A stretch of 64,000 bases of DNA from Clostridiales bacterium (GCA_019415645.1 DXYV01000006.1:1-64000); one strand, 5' to 3'. Shown: positions 7,840 through 16,376, numbered from the stretch's first letter. The notes: generated by a model from the sequence alone, not told the origin. Program-made: numbers and translations.

Positions 7840-7885
7840 AATAAGCATAGAAGGCACTCGGAACTGAGTGCCTTCTATGCTTATT
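7840..7885. terminator. Long bidirectional hairpin between convergent operons
   Basis: A 20-bp perfect stem (AATAAGCATAGAAGGCACTC at 7840-7859, complement at 7866-7885) with loop GGAACT, four bases after the TCS2 kinase stop and six before the end of the minus-strand operon. There is no clear T-run on either side. Confidence 0.65.
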
Positions 7886-7890
7886 GAAAA

Positions 7891-8133
7891 TCAATGTCTC
7901 CGACGCCCATTGTGATGCGGAACAGCGGGAGGCTGCGCAGGTTTCTGTTTCTCGGACAGGAGTGTCAGAACTGCCAGCGTAATGGCACTTACACAGAACA
8001 CCAGCAGAAGTTTGGATGAGATCGTATTGCCGGAAAAATTCATCATGGGGTTGTACCAGTCCAAAACGGCAAAGGTCAGAAAACAAAGGGAGAGAATGAT
8101 GACCAGATTGGAAAGAATGATTCGGATTTTCAT
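7891..8133 (-). CDS. Small two-helix membrane protein, unknown
   Basis: 80 residues with two hydrophobic segments (about 5-26 and 40-60) and a basic, proline- and histidine-rich C-terminus. No family recognised. Start: ATG after GGAGGAGACC, overlapping the stop of the upstream phosphodiester glycosidase gene by four bases. It is the last gene of the gtrA operon and so a predicted TCS2 target. Its size and topology would suit an accessory subunit of the membrane proteins encoded with it (inference). Confidence 0.75.
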   Translation of the reverse strand: MKIRIILSNLVIILSLCFLTFAVLDWYNPMMNFSGNTISSKLLLVFCVSAITLAVLTLLSEKQKPAQPPAVPHHNGRRRH

Positions 8134-9185
8134 GCTGTGGTCTCCTCCTTAGGTTCGCAGATACAGATGCAGTCTGAGATGGTTTTGGAAGGTTTATAGG
8201 AGTGGTTGACGTACTGATCTTCCAGCGTCATAAAGACCGTGTGGCCTCCGTCCATGTTGTAGGCTGCGGTGCAGCCCAGATCCTCAAAAACCTTTGCTAG
8301 TTCCGGGAGGCTCATCCCTCTGGAATATCCTGCCTGCCGCCCGTCCACCACCACAAAGCAGTAGTGTCCCGGCTCATAGTAGCCCAGTGCGGTGCGGGGA
8401 TGGGTCTTTTTGATGTAGTCCCAGGTGTCAAAGGAGGTCAGCGCCTTGCCGCTGTCATCCAGCAGGCGGGGGCCGAAGATCCAGGTCTGGAGGATTCCCT
8501 GCTCCAGCGCCGCCTTGGGGTCAAACTGATTCGAGCCGTAGGTAGCCATTGTTCCGTCTTGGTAAAGCACGCAGATGTCCTGCGTCGTGGGGTTGTTACG
8601 GTATACGGTTCCATTGCGCACCAGAAGACCGTTGCAGTGATTCCGGTTGAAGCAGTAGGAATCTCCGTTCATGGCCAGGAGCGCTCCGACACGGCGGCTC
8701 ATGTCATCCAGGTGCTCCCGCTGGCCGCTGGCATTATACTGCCCGCCTGCGAATTCCGTCTGGAAGGAGCTGAGGTCCGCCATATAGACGTCGGCCACAT
8801 AATAAGTCACTGTGTCGTTCCCGTGCCCCTGGATGTGCTGTGTGACCTCCACAGAGAGGTTGGGGCTGGAATAGGTGGTGTCAGTAGACACTACGGTGTC
8901 GGTAAAGCGCTCTGCAAATTTTTCCCGCAGGCTGAGGGGCTGTGCCTGTTCCGGGACATCTCCCGTGGTGCCTGTGATCTGTTGGTGCGAGGATGGCTGA
9001 ATGTTGTTCTGTACCTGCGGGAGCGGCATGAAGGTCCCGCCCAATCCCTGGATGGGCGCCTCGTACAGAAAGTAGTAATTGCCAAATACCAAAAGGGCCG
9101 CGGCCAGAATATCCGCCGCCAGAAATAGGGCAATCGGCCGACGATGTTTGGTAACGGGTATAGCGGTGCTTTTATGCGTGGACAT
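8130..9185 (-). CDS. Membrane-anchored phosphodiester glycosidase (NAGPA-like)
   Basis: 351 residues: one N-terminal membrane anchor (about 19-42), a linker, then an NAGPA-type domain (about 125-340). Typical motifs are AMNGDSYC, GLLVRNG, WIFGPRLL, RTALGYY, VVVDGRQ and AAYNMDGG near the C-terminus. Family members remove N-acetylglucosamine from phosphodiesters, and bacterial ones are linked to wall glycopolymers. An extracytoplasmic role in trimming or remodelling glycosyl-phosphate groups is likely. Start: ATG about 9 bases after GAGGAGG, overlapping gtrA by 14 bases. Middle gene of the TCS2-controlled gtrA operon. Confidence 0.85.
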   Translation of the reverse strand: MSTHKSTAIPVTKHRRPIALFLAADILAAALLVFGNYYFLYEAPIQGLGGTFMPLPQVQNNIQPSSHQQITGTTGDVPEQAQPLSLREKFAERFTDTVVSTDTTYSSPNLSVEVTQHIQGHGNDTVTYYVADVYMADLSSFQTEFAGGQYNASGQREHLDDMSRRVGALLAMNGDSYCFNRNHCNGLLVRNGTVYRNNPTTQDICVLYQDGTMATYGSNQFDPKAALEQGILQTWIFGPRLLDDSGKALTSFDTWDYIKKTHPRTALGYYEPGHYCFVVVDGRQAGYSRGMSLPELAKVFEDLGCTAAYNMDGGHTVFMTLEDQYVNHSYKPSKTISDCICICEPKEETTA

Positions 9186-9612
9186 GGATGGGTGCCTCCT
9201 CTTTTTCCGGTTTCTTTTTGCGGAAGATCACCAACGTCTGAACGGAAAAACTGACTATAAACAGGGTCATCTCGGTGATCAGTTTGGCAATCGGTGGTAC
9301 CAGGCCCAGTGCGGTCAGAACATGGAGCAGTACGCTGTTGGCAATCAGAATCCCAGTTGCCAGCAGCATATATTGGGGCAAGTCCTGGGAGGCCCGTCCA
9401 CCCCCGTGAAAGACCATATATTTGTTGAGCGTGTAATTGAAGCAGGCGCTGATCAGGCGGGCGGCGATATTGCTGAGCAGGAGCCCCCAGGCCCAGTTCC
9501 CGGTTGCTGCGGAGAACAACAGGAACAGGCAATAATCCAGCGCAAAACTGAGCAGGGAGCTGGATGCGAATTTACAGGCTGTCGCGCATCGGGAAATGAG
9601 AGATTTGATCAC
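9172..9612 (-). CDS. GtrA-family membrane protein
   Basis: 146 residues with four membrane helices, matching the GtrA family (FALDYCLFLLFS, NIAARLISACFNYTLNKYMVF). GtrA-type proteins are thought to flip polyprenyl-phosphate-linked sugars so that glycans can be decorated outside the membrane. Start: GTG at 9612, seven bases after AAGGAGGT; a longer frame upstream begins before the mapped -10 box and is unlikely to be transcribed. First gene of an operon with the phosphodiester glycosidase and a small membrane protein. The GT2 enzyme at 12249-13334, under the same type of promoter, could supply its lipid-linked sugar. Confidence 0.85.
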   Translation of the reverse strand: MIKSLISRCATACKFASSSLLSFALDYCLFLLFSAATGNWAWGLLLSNIAARLISACFNYTLNKYMVFHGGGRASQDLPQYMLLATGILIANSVLLHVLTALGLVPPIAKLITEMTLFIVSFSVQTLVIFRKKKPEKEEAPIHVHA

Positions 9613-9638
9613 GGTGGTTACCTCCTTTTCTGACTCCC

Positions 9639-9682
9639 AGTATAGCAGCCTTCCATGAGACGTCTGTGAGAGCAAAATGAGT
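9639..9682 (-). promoter_or_regulatory. TCS2-type promoter of the gtrA operon
   Basis: Minus-strand half-sites ACTCAT (9677-9682), TCTCAC (9666-9671) and TCTCAT (9655-9660) recur every 11 bp, then a 10-bp gap and TATACT (9639-9644). Confidence 0.7.
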
Positions 9683-9701
9683 TTTTCTCATAAACAGGAG
9701 C

Positions 9702-9741
9702 AAAAAGCCGGCCCGAAGTCTTTTGAATGACTTCGGGCCGG
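9702..9741 (-). terminator. Terminator of the P-type ATPase gene
   Basis: Perfect 13-bp stem CCGGCCCGAAGTC/GACTTCGGGCCGG with an 8-base loop. On the minus strand it is followed by CTTTTTG. It separates the ATPase from the gtrA promoter. Confidence 0.85.
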
Positions 9742-9755
9742 TGGACTTTATCCGT

Positions 9756-12113
9756 TTAGGAACAGGGAGACTCCAGATAGTTTGCGTCCATATCCCGCAG
9801 GCGTGGGATGTGTCCCAGGCCGAACGCACATAGACGTTCCGCAAGGATCGAAACAGCGGACACCAACAGGACCACCGGGATCGTCCCGGAAGGAAGGGGC
9901 GGCAGAGACAGGAGGGAGTGGAACAGCAGGACCGAACCGAAGAATCCTGCGGAAGCAGTGAGGAACAGAAATGCTCGAAGGAGGGTCAGCGGGAGGCAGG
10001 ATTTCAGCAGGGCCTCAACCTCCACCGCACCGATGACCAAGTAGAGTGCCAGCGGAATCTGACTGGCGGAAAGTCCCAGGGCCCCGCCGCCCAGTAACAG
10101 AACCGCTGATGCCATCAGAATAGCCAAGGCGTTGGGCAGAGAGCGGTGCAGCACGGAGGGAAGGAATCGTCCTGTGAGCTTCCGACCGTCGGGAACAAAG
10201 GACTGGAAAAAGGCGGGATAGCCCTCGATGAACAGGTCAATCAGGGTCACCTGGATGGGAATGAGCGGGAACGGGAGATTGGTCAGCACGCAGAACAGGG
10301 AGAGCAGGATGGAGTAGACGGTCTTGACAAAGAATACCCCCGCCACCCGGGTCATGTTGTTGACCACCCGGCACCCCTCCAGAAGAATATGGGGCAGCGC
10401 CGTAAAGTCGGAATCCAGCAGCACTACCTGGGCCGCCTGCCGTGCCGCCTCGCTGCCGTGGGCCATGGCGATGGAGCAGTCAGCCTTCCGCATAGCCAGA
10501 ATATCGTTCACGCCGTCCCCGGTCATAGCGACCCGATGACCCTGAGCCTGAAACGCCTGGACCAGCTGCCGCTTCTGCTCCGGGGAAACCCGGCCGAACA
10601 CCGTGTATTTCGCGGCGGCACGGCGCAGCCCCTCCTCGGTGTTCACCTGGCTCATGTCCACCCAGGCAGAGGCATTCTCCAATCCGGCTTGAGCCGCCAC
10701 GGCCGCAGCGGCGGCCGGGTGGTCACCGGAGATAACCTTCACATGGACGCCCTCCCGTCGAAAGTAGGCCAGAGTGTCAGCCGCCCCGGACCGGATGGGA
10801 TCGGAGAGCACCAGAGCGGCCAGGGCGGTCATGTCCGGCAGGGGATGATCTGGCTGGACGGGCTCCATGGTACAGGCAAGGAACAGAACCCGCTTGCCCC
10901 GCTGGATCTCGGCGCGCAGCTCATCCGGGATCACAGTGCCAGTCATTCGCTCGGGAGCGCCCACCACCAGCGTACCCAGTTCTGGGAAAGTTATGGCGCT
11001 CCACTTCCTCTGGGAGGAGAAGGAGATCTTCACCGTCGGTTCCAGCGTATTGTCCGCATTGGAAAAATAACTCCGCATGGCCTGGAAGGTAGCGTTATTG
11101 TCGTCACTGTGGGCCAGGAACGCCCCCATCCATTCCGCCAGAGGGATGGGAGGGGTTTCCGCCAGCGGAACCATCCGCTCTACCTGCATATTCCCCTCGG
11201 TGAGGGTGCCCGTCTTGTCCAGGCACAGGACATCCACATGGGCCAGGCTCTCCAGGGAGAACAGATTCTGTACCAGTACCCGGGATCGTGCCAGCTTGGC
11301 CACTCCCACCGCCAGACTGACGGTGATCAGCAGTACCAGACCCTTGGGGAGCATCCCCAGCAGGCCGGCGGCGGTAGTGGTCACCGCGTCAAACAGCGGT
11401 GTTCCCCGCAGGAGATATGCCTGCAAAAATAGGAGAAATCCCAGTGGTGGGATGAGAAAACCGGTGAACCGAGTCACCTTCCGCATGGAGGTCAGCAGTT
11501 CTGAGTGATTGGGCGCCGCGGCCTTGGCCTCCTGGGTGAGGCGGGTGGCGTAATTATCCGCGCCCACCCGCTCCACCCGGGCCATGCAGGCCCCGGAGAC
11601 CACCACGCTCCCGGAGAACAGCTCATCCCCCGGCGCTTTCCGCACCGGGATGGATTCCCCGGTGAGCAGGGACTCGTCCGTCTCAATCTCGCCCTCCAGC
11701 ATCAGAGCGTCTGCGGGGATCTGCATTCCGCTTTCCAGGGAGATCACGTCCCCCAGTACCAGTTCTTCCACCGGAAGCTCCCGCATTTCACCATCCCGCA
11801 GGACGCGGGCCTTTGGGGCCGTCAGCACGGCGATCTGCTCCACCAGTTTCTTGGCGTGGAGCTCCTGGACGATTCCGATGACGGTGTTCAGCGCGATGAT
11901 CAGGATAAACAGAAGGTTGGACCACGCCCCCACCAAGGCCAATGCAATAGCGATCAGGACGTTGAACAGGTTGAACAGGGTACATACATGTTCCCGGATA
12001 ATCTGACGGGTGGACTTGGTGATGGACGGGGGCGGCGTGTTGCCGCCCCCCATTTCCCGCAGCCGCTCGGCCTCTGCCTCGGTCAGACCGGAAAAGGGTG
12101 AATTGGGTTCCAT
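9756..12113 (-). CDS. P-type cation-transporting ATPase (CtpE-like)
   Basis: 785 residues, HAD-type P-type ATPase. The actuator motif is LLTGESIPV, the phosphorylated aspartate is D299 (DKTGTLTEG), and the hinge has MTGDGVNDILAMRKADCS. About ten membrane helices are present: two pairs before the phosphorylation site and six after. No cysteine-rich N-terminal metal domain and no CPX motif, so a heavy-metal P1B pump is excluded. Length and motifs fit CtpE-type pumps, which move calcium in mycobacteria; the ion here is unproven. GGGAGGCG precedes the ATG. Its promoter carries the same 11-bp GTTTA repeats as TCS1. Confidence 0.88.
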   Translation of the reverse strand: MEPNSPFSGLTEAEAERLREMGGGNTPPPSITKSTRQIIREHVCTLFNLFNVLIAIALALVGAWSNLLFILIIALNTVIGIVQELHAKKLVEQIAVLTAPKARVLRDGEMRELPVEELVLGDVISLESGMQIPADALMLEGEIETDESLLTGESIPVRKAPGDELFSGSVVVSGACMARVERVGADNYATRLTQEAKAAAPNHSELLTSMRKVTRFTGFLIPPLGFLLFLQAYLLRGTPLFDAVTTTAAGLLGMLPKGLVLLITVSLAVGVAKLARSRVLVQNLFSLESLAHVDVLCLDKTGTLTEGNMQVERMVPLAETPPIPLAEWMGAFLAHSDDNNATFQAMRSYFSNADNTLEPTVKISFSSQRKWSAITFPELGTLVVGAPERMTGTVIPDELRAEIQRGKRVLFLACTMEPVQPDHPLPDMTALAALVLSDPIRSGAADTLAYFRREGVHVKVISGDHPAAAAAVAAQAGLENASAWVDMSQVNTEEGLRRAAAKYTVFGRVSPEQKRQLVQAFQAQGHRVAMTGDGVNDILAMRKADCSIAMAHGSEAARQAAQVVLLDSDFTALPHILLEGCRVVNNMTRVAGVFFVKTVYSILLSLFCVLTNLPFPLIPIQVTLIDLFIEGYPAFFQSFVPDGRKLTGRFLPSVLHRSLPNALAILMASAVLLLGGGALGLSASQIPLALYLVIGAVEVEALLKSCLPLTLLRAFLFLTASAGFFGSVLLFHSLLSLPPLPSGTIPVVLLVSAVSILAERLCAFGLGHIPRLRDMDANYLESPCS

Positions 12114-12146
12114 ATTGTTTCGCCTCCCATTGGCTTTTACAACGAA

Positions 12147-12179
12147 AGCATACCGTCATTCCTTAAACAGTTCATAAAC
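12147..12179 (-). promoter_or_regulatory. TCS1-type promoter of the P-type ATPase gene
   Basis: Minus-strand tandem 11-mers GTTTATGAACT (12169-12179) and GTTTAAGGAAT (12158-12168). Eleven bases after the second GTTTA is TATGCT (12147-12152). The repeats match those before the TCS1 operon. Confidence 0.65.
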
Positions 12180-12209
12180 GGAGGATAACAATTCCTGAAA
12201 AAGAATTTG

Positions 12210-12244
12210 AAAAAGGGGCGGCTCCCGGGTAACCAGGAGCCGCC
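12210..12244 (-). terminator. Terminator of the GT2 gene
   Basis: Stem GGCGGCTCC(T)GG / CC(C)GGGAGCCGCC around TTAC, followed on the minus strand by CCTTTTTC. Confidence 0.8.
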
Positions 12245-12248
12245 AAAT

Positions 12249-13334
12249 TTATTTTAAATCAGGTACTCGTCTCACCTCGGCAAGTGCCTGAGAAAACGCT
12301 ATGTGGTCCTGGAGCCGGGAAAAGCAGGGGAACAAGATGCAGTCTGCCGCCGCTTTTGCCAAGAGCAGCGGAATCGCGGGAAAAAAGGTATCCAGAATAC
12401 TTAAAAGCAGACCGCTGAGGAAACATTGCAGAGCTGTCACCGCAGTATAACGGGTGGATTCCCGCTGTGCGTCGATTTCGGATTGGGAAGCATCCGTGTG
12501 ATGGGCGGAGAAGCCGATAAGACCGGAAACCAAGTAGGCAGACACCAGGCCCAGCCAGATCCAGGGCAGCGGAGGCAGCGGTACAAAAGACGCACACAGC
12601 ATAAAATATCCGAAGACTACCAGTCCAGCCAGGAGACTTGCTGTGGAAGTGAGGAAATACCGGCAGAGGATCAGGCCGATGCGCAGAGAATCCAGCACAG
12701 GGTGGTAGTGCGACCCGGCATTGTCATCGATGTAGATGGTGGAAATGGGGATCTCCACCATGGGGATGTGGTGGCGCTTGCAGTAGAGGAGCATATTGGT
12801 CTCATATTCGTACCGCCCCCCGGAAATGCCGGAAAACGCCGCCAGGCAGGATGCCGGGATAGCCCGCAGCCCGGTCTGGGTGTCCCGGAGCGGAATCCCG
12901 CACAGACGATTCAGAAGAAAGGTCATCGTGCGGTTCCCGCTTTTGCTTTTGGCCGGCACCTGGGAGCCGGAAAAGTCCCGCCCCCCTAAAATCAGGGAAT
13001 TGGGATGCCGGAGCAGTTCATAGGCGCATCGGAGCGCATCCTGCCCGCTATGTTGTCCGTCCCCATCCACGGTGACGACTCCAGCATCTGACCATCCCTG
13101 GGTAAGAAAAGTCAAAAAACCGATTTTCAGGGCCTCGCCTTTCCCGCTGTTGTGCGACAAATGAATGACTTCGCATCCCAGCGGGGTCAATGCCTCAAAA
13201 TACGGCAGGCAGTCCGGCCGGCTGCCGTCATCCACCACGATGATGTGATGAAACCCTGCCGCCCGCAGATCTTCCACGGTGGAGATCAGCCGCTCATCCG
13301 GATCATAGGAAGGAATCAATGCACAGACATTCAT
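12249..13334 (-). CDS. GT2 polyprenyl-phosphate glycosyltransferase with membrane domain
   Basis: 361 residues. The N-terminal GT2 domain (about 1-215) has IVVDDGS, TVDGDGQH (the DXD-type site) and the DTQTGLRA motif typical of dolichyl/polyprenyl-phosphate sugar synthases. The C-terminal part (about 220-350) has four membrane helices of GtrA-like character. It probably charges a polyprenyl-phosphate with a sugar for extracytoplasmic decoration. Start: ATG at 13334 behind GGAGTG; an in-frame ATG at 13403 would lie upstream of the transcription start implied by the -10 box. Last gene before the divergent SLH phosphoesterase; both promoters are TCS2-type. Confidence 0.88.
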   Translation of the reverse strand: MNVCALIPSYDPDERLISTVEDLRAAGFHHIIVVDDGSRPDCLPYFEALTPLGCEVIHLSHNSGKGEALKIGFLTFLTQGWSDAGVVTVDGDGQHSGQDALRCAYELLRHPNSLILGGRDFSGSQVPAKSKSGNRTMTFLLNRLCGIPLRDTQTGLRAIPASCLAAFSGISGGRYEYETNMLLYCKRHHIPMVEIPISTIYIDDNAGSHYHPVLDSLRIGLILCRYFLTSTASLLAGLVVFGYFMLCASFVPLPPLPWIWLGLVSAYLVSGLIGFSAHHTDASQSEIDAQRESTRYTAVTALQCFLSGLLLSILDTFFPAIPLLLAKAAADCILFPCFSRLQDHIAFSQALAEVRRVPDLK

Positions 13335-13376
13335 TTTTTTCACTCCATTTCCTGTGTACTCGCTTTGGATGGTTTC

Positions 13377-13420
13377 ATCATAGGCCGCAGAAATGAGAGA
13401 CACGTGAGAGTAAAATGAGT
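13377..13420 (-). promoter_or_regulatory. TCS2-type promoter of the GT2 gene
   Basis: Minus-strand ACTCAT (13415-13420), TCTCAC (13404-13409) and TCTCAT (13393-13398) at 11-bp steps, a 10-bp gap, then TATGAT (13377-13382). The region closely matches the gtrA promoter (AAAACTCATTTT, CTCTCAC). Confidence 0.7.
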
Positions 13421-13423
13421 TTT

Positions 13424-13456
13424 TTTCATCTGTTTCTCATTTTTGACCGCTATGAT
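13424..13456 (+). promoter_or_regulatory. TCS2-type promoter of the SLH phosphoesterase
   Basis: TTTCAT (13424-13429) and TCTCAT (13435-13440), 11 bp apart, then 10 bp to TATGAT (13451-13456). Shares its half-site block with the divergent GT2 promoter, as the RR2/PepSY pair does. Confidence 0.7.
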
Positions 13457-13487
13457 AGGCACATCAGAATAAGGAGTGTGATGGGAT

Positions 13488-15419
13488 ATGAATGCTCGCG
13501 TCGGCAGGTGGAGCGCCGCTCTGTTCCTGGGAGTGTTCTTGAGCCTGCTCTGTATCCTCCCGTGCTTTGCTGCAGGCGGCGTCAGCCAGGTCAACTTACA
13601 CATCGGGCAAACACCGGACACGGTCTATCTGACCTATTCCGCCCCGGATGCGGCACAAGGTGCGGTTTCTGTCACAGGGCCGGAAGGAATGCGTGCCACC
13701 TATACCGCTGCCCCTGTCTGGTCGGATTCGGCAGGAAAATACCTCTATTCTGCCAAACTGGACGGCCTGGCTCCCGACAGTTCCTATACCTACGAGATCG
13801 CAGGCGCATATTCCGGCGTGTTTCAATCGCCTGCGGACTCTGGTGCCTTTACGTTTGCCTTTCTGGCCGACCCGCAGATTGGATCTGCGTCTGACGCCAA
13901 GGCCACAGGCGCCCTGTTTTCTTTGCTGAACAAGCGGGATGATCTGGCCTTTGCCTATCTTGCGGGCGATTTGACAGATTCCTCCCGCAAGGAACGGCAA
14001 TGGGAATTACTGTTTCAAAGCGGCGGTGTCAATTCCTCTGCGGGCCAGTCCTTTCTGGGGAACCATCTGCTTGCTGTCACCCAGGGGAACCATGACAACA
14101 ACAGTTTCAGCGGCCACATCACCGTCCCTTCTGCCGGCAGCGATGTGGGCCCGGCTGTCTACTCCTTTGATTACAGCAACGTGAAATTTGTGGTCCTGAA
14201 TATGAATGACGCAGACACCTGGGCGGCACAGGCGGACCTCCTGCGCCGGGAGGCGGCTGCGGCAAAAGCAAATGACCAGTGGCTTTTGGTAGGATTCCAT
14301 CAGTCCCTCTATTCCGGTGCCGCACACGTTGTGGACGCCGGCATTATCTCCGCCCGCAAATTCTGGTCGCCCCTGCTGGCGGAGTTGGGGGTGGATGTGG
14401 TGTTACAGGGACATGACCATGTCTATACCAGAGGATTTGTGACCGGGACAGGTGCCAACGCCAATCTGTCGGTGGTGCGCAATGCCTATCACGCCGGCTC
14501 CGGGGCGCCTCTCTACATGACCGGCGGGGAATCCGGTGCAGTCAAGTGGTATGCGGCCCAGAACTACCGGGTTTCCTCTGGCGATCCCCTGACCCCCAAT
14601 TATGGGTTTCTGGATGTGAATTCCGCAGTTCCTGCCCAGAATCCGTGGGGCACCAATACCGACCAGACCCATGAGCAGACCTACACCCTGATCCATGTGG
14701 ATGGGGACACGATGACCTTCTCCACCTATATGTTCCGGTATGATGGACGATCCGATCAGATGATCACTGCTCCCTATCTCTATGACAGTCTGATCCTGCG
14801 CCGGGGAGATGCCGCCCGTGGGGACCTGGCCGCAACAGCCGACCCGGTATCGGACAGTTTTCCCTCTGCGGGGTATGCAGATGTGCCGGAAAATTCATGG
14901 TATGCGGGAGCAGTCAACACCGTATCGACCCACGGCCTGCTGGATGCCCGCCCTGGGAACCGTTTTGAGCCGGGCGGAAACTTGACCCGCCGAGAAGTGG
15001 TCACGGCTCTTTACCGCCTGGCTGGAATGCCCGCGGCAGGTGCAGAGCCGGCCTTCCCGGATGTTTCCCGCTCATCGGACTATTACGACGCGGTCTCTTG
15101 GGCAGCCAGCATGGGGCTGGTATCCGGTATGCCGGACGGCCGCTTTGCGCCGGATGCCGGAATCACCCGCGCGCAGTTGGCGACCATGCTGTACCGCTAT
15201 GCGGTTTATTCCGGGACAAGCGCTGCGACAGGCAGCGGCATCGGGACTTATGCCGACTGGCGGCAGGTGGGGGCATGGTGTCGGGAACCTCTCAGCTGGG
15301 CGGTGGAGACCGGCCTGCTGCGCGGGAAAGACGGGAATCGACTGGCACCGAATGCGGCCGTGACCCGTGCTGAGGGCGCTGTAATGCTCTGGAGATTTCT
15401 GTATTCCCCGTCCGATTGA
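13488..15419 (+). CDS. Secreted metallophosphoesterase with three SLH domains
   Basis: 643 residues. Signal peptide (about 1-28), a fibronectin-like purple-acid-phosphatase N-terminal domain (about 30-110), then a calcineurin-like phosphoesterase domain with the metal motifs FLADPQIG, AGDLTDS, GNHDNN, GFHQS and GHDHVYTR. Three S-layer homology repeats follow (about 460-640), each with a FxPxxxxTR-type core (FEPGGNLTRRE, FAPDAGITRAQ, LAPNAAVTRAE). SLH repeats bind pyruvylated wall glycans, so the enzyme is held at the cell surface and probably acts on phosphate esters there. The ATG follows AAGGAGTG. Predicted TCS2 target. Confidence 0.9.
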   Translation: MNARVGRWSAALFLGVFLSLLCILPCFAAGGVSQVNLHIGQTPDTVYLTYSAPDAAQGAVSVTGPEGMRATYTAAPVWSDSAGKYLYSAKLDGLAPDSSYTYEIAGAYSGVFQSPADSGAFTFAFLADPQIGSASDAKATGALFSLLNKRDDLAFAYLAGDLTDSSRKERQWELLFQSGGVNSSAGQSFLGNHLLAVTQGNHDNNSFSGHITVPSAGSDVGPAVYSFDYSNVKFVVLNMNDADTWAAQADLLRREAAAAKANDQWLLVGFHQSLYSGAAHVVDAGIISARKFWSPLLAELGVDVVLQGHDHVYTRGFVTGTGANANLSVVRNAYHAGSGAPLYMTGGESGAVKWYAAQNYRVSSGDPLTPNYGFLDVNSAVPAQNPWGTNTDQTHEQTYTLIHVDGDTMTFSTYMFRYDGRSDQMITAPYLYDSLILRRGDAARGDLAATADPVSDSFPSAGYADVPENSWYAGAVNTVSTHGLLDARPGNRFEPGGNLTRREVVTALYRLAGMPAAGAEPAFPDVSRSSDYYDAVSWAASMGLVSGMPDGRFAPDAGITRAQLATMLYRYAVYSGTSAATGSGIGTYADWRQVGAWCREPLSWAVETGLLRGKDGNRLAPNAAVTRAEGAVMLWRFLYSPSD

Positions 15420-15470
15420 TCGGAGAAGACAGGAAAGGGGAACGCGCACAAATGATTGGAGTGTAGGGCT

Positions 15471-15959
15471 ATGAAACTGCGATATGCTTTGATCAACGCA
15501 GCCAAAGGGGATCACTTATCTTTCTTTTGGATGCTTTATCGCCTGCGGAGGAAAACTGATACGAGGATATGGCGTGGAGTGTTAAGCTTTTTGCTTCTCA
15601 GAAGTGCCCGCCGCCATGGTGGATACATCGGACCGGGTGCGCTCATTCGCAGTCGTCCGGCACTTCCGCATGGCCTGCATGGAATCTTTATTTCTCAATA
15701 TGCCGAAATCGGAGAAAACTGCCGGATTTATCAAAATGTTACCATCGGCGAGGTGGCCGGAAGAGCGCCTCATATCGGGCCGGACTGCTGGATTGGCGCT
15801 GGAGCTGTCTTGGTGGGCGGTATTCGGGTGGGGCGAGGCGTAAAGATAGGCGCAGGGGCTGTGGTAGCACGGGATATTCCCGATCATTGCACCGTTGTGG
15901 CCCAACCGCCGCGCATTATGCTGCCCACAGTAAAGAGTGAACATGAGAGACCACATTAA
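15471..15959 (+). CDS. Serine-acetyltransferase-like hexapeptide acyltransferase
   Basis: 162 residues: a short helical N-terminus (about 1-65) and a left-handed beta-helix (about 70-150) with the serine acetyltransferase signature (ISQYAEIGENCRIYQNVTIG, PHIGPDCWIGAGAVL). True CysE enzymes have a longer N-terminal domain; short relatives often O-acetylate sugars. The gene follows the SLH phosphoesterase by 51 bases without a terminator, and no cysteine synthase is near, so an envelope-glycan acetyl- or acyltransferase is as likely as a cysteine-pathway role. Start: ATG at 15471 nine bases after GGAG; a TTG 15 bases upstream is possible. Confidence 0.75.
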   Translation: MKLRYALINAAKGDHLSFFWMLYRLRRKTDTRIWRGVLSFLLLRSARRHGGYIGPGALIRSRPALPHGLHGIFISQYAEIGENCRIYQNVTIGEVAGRAPHIGPDCWIGAGAVLVGGIRVGRGVKIGAGAVVARDIPDHCTVVAQPPRIMLPTVKSEHERPH

Positions 15960-15999
15960 AGTGGGCGCAAGGTCTGAGCATCATCACAGGCAATTCAAA

Positions 16000-16033
16000 A
16001 ACAGGGCCGGATCAACTCTGGCCCTGTTCCCAT
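16000..16033 (+). terminator. Probable terminator after the acyltransferase gene
   Basis: AACAGGGCC / GGCCCTGTT, a 9-bp perfect stem with an 11-base loop, 40 bases after the stop. No T-run follows. Confidence 0.5.
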
Positions 16034-16275
16034 ATGCGCAGGCTTACATAAATGGATAGAGGGGCCGCATAGTTCAAATCCCTAAGCATTATGAAGTGAG
16101 GTTATGTGTGCAGAGTGGAAGTACCTGTAATTTTAAGACCTGTGATTCTCAGCAGCCCGAGGCTGACATCGATACTGGTCACAGGCGAATAAATCGCTTG
16201 CGCCCTATTTCTTCCGCCGGGCCGTTTTGTGCGATTCCTCCCCATGAAGCCAGGAGTTTCGTCAGAATGAGAAAA
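16034..16275. other. Intergenic, no gene recognised
   Basis: About 240 bases between a terminator and the htrA promoter. A frame running from 16096 into htrA has no start signal and no recognisable family. Possibly decayed sequence. Confidence 0.35.
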
Positions 16276-16319
16276 ACTCATCTTTCTTTCATGCAGCTCT
16301 CATCAAGCGGGTCTATCCT
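16276..16319 (+). promoter_or_regulatory. TCS2-type promoter of htrA
   Basis: ACTCAT (16276-16281), TTTCAT (16287-16292) and TCTCAT (16298-16303) at 11-bp steps, a 10-bp gap, then TATCCT (16314-16319). Identical layout to the five other TCS2-type promoters. Confidence 0.7.
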
Positions 16320-16376
16320 GATACTCGAAAAGAGCGATGCGCCCATTTTCAAATCGAAAATACAGGAGGAATCGCA

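Noticed and set aside
13335..13403. Longer start for the GT2 gene at 13403
   Set aside because: It lies upstream of the transcription start implied by TATGAT at 13377-13382, and MNVCALIPSYD at 13334 is the family N-terminus.
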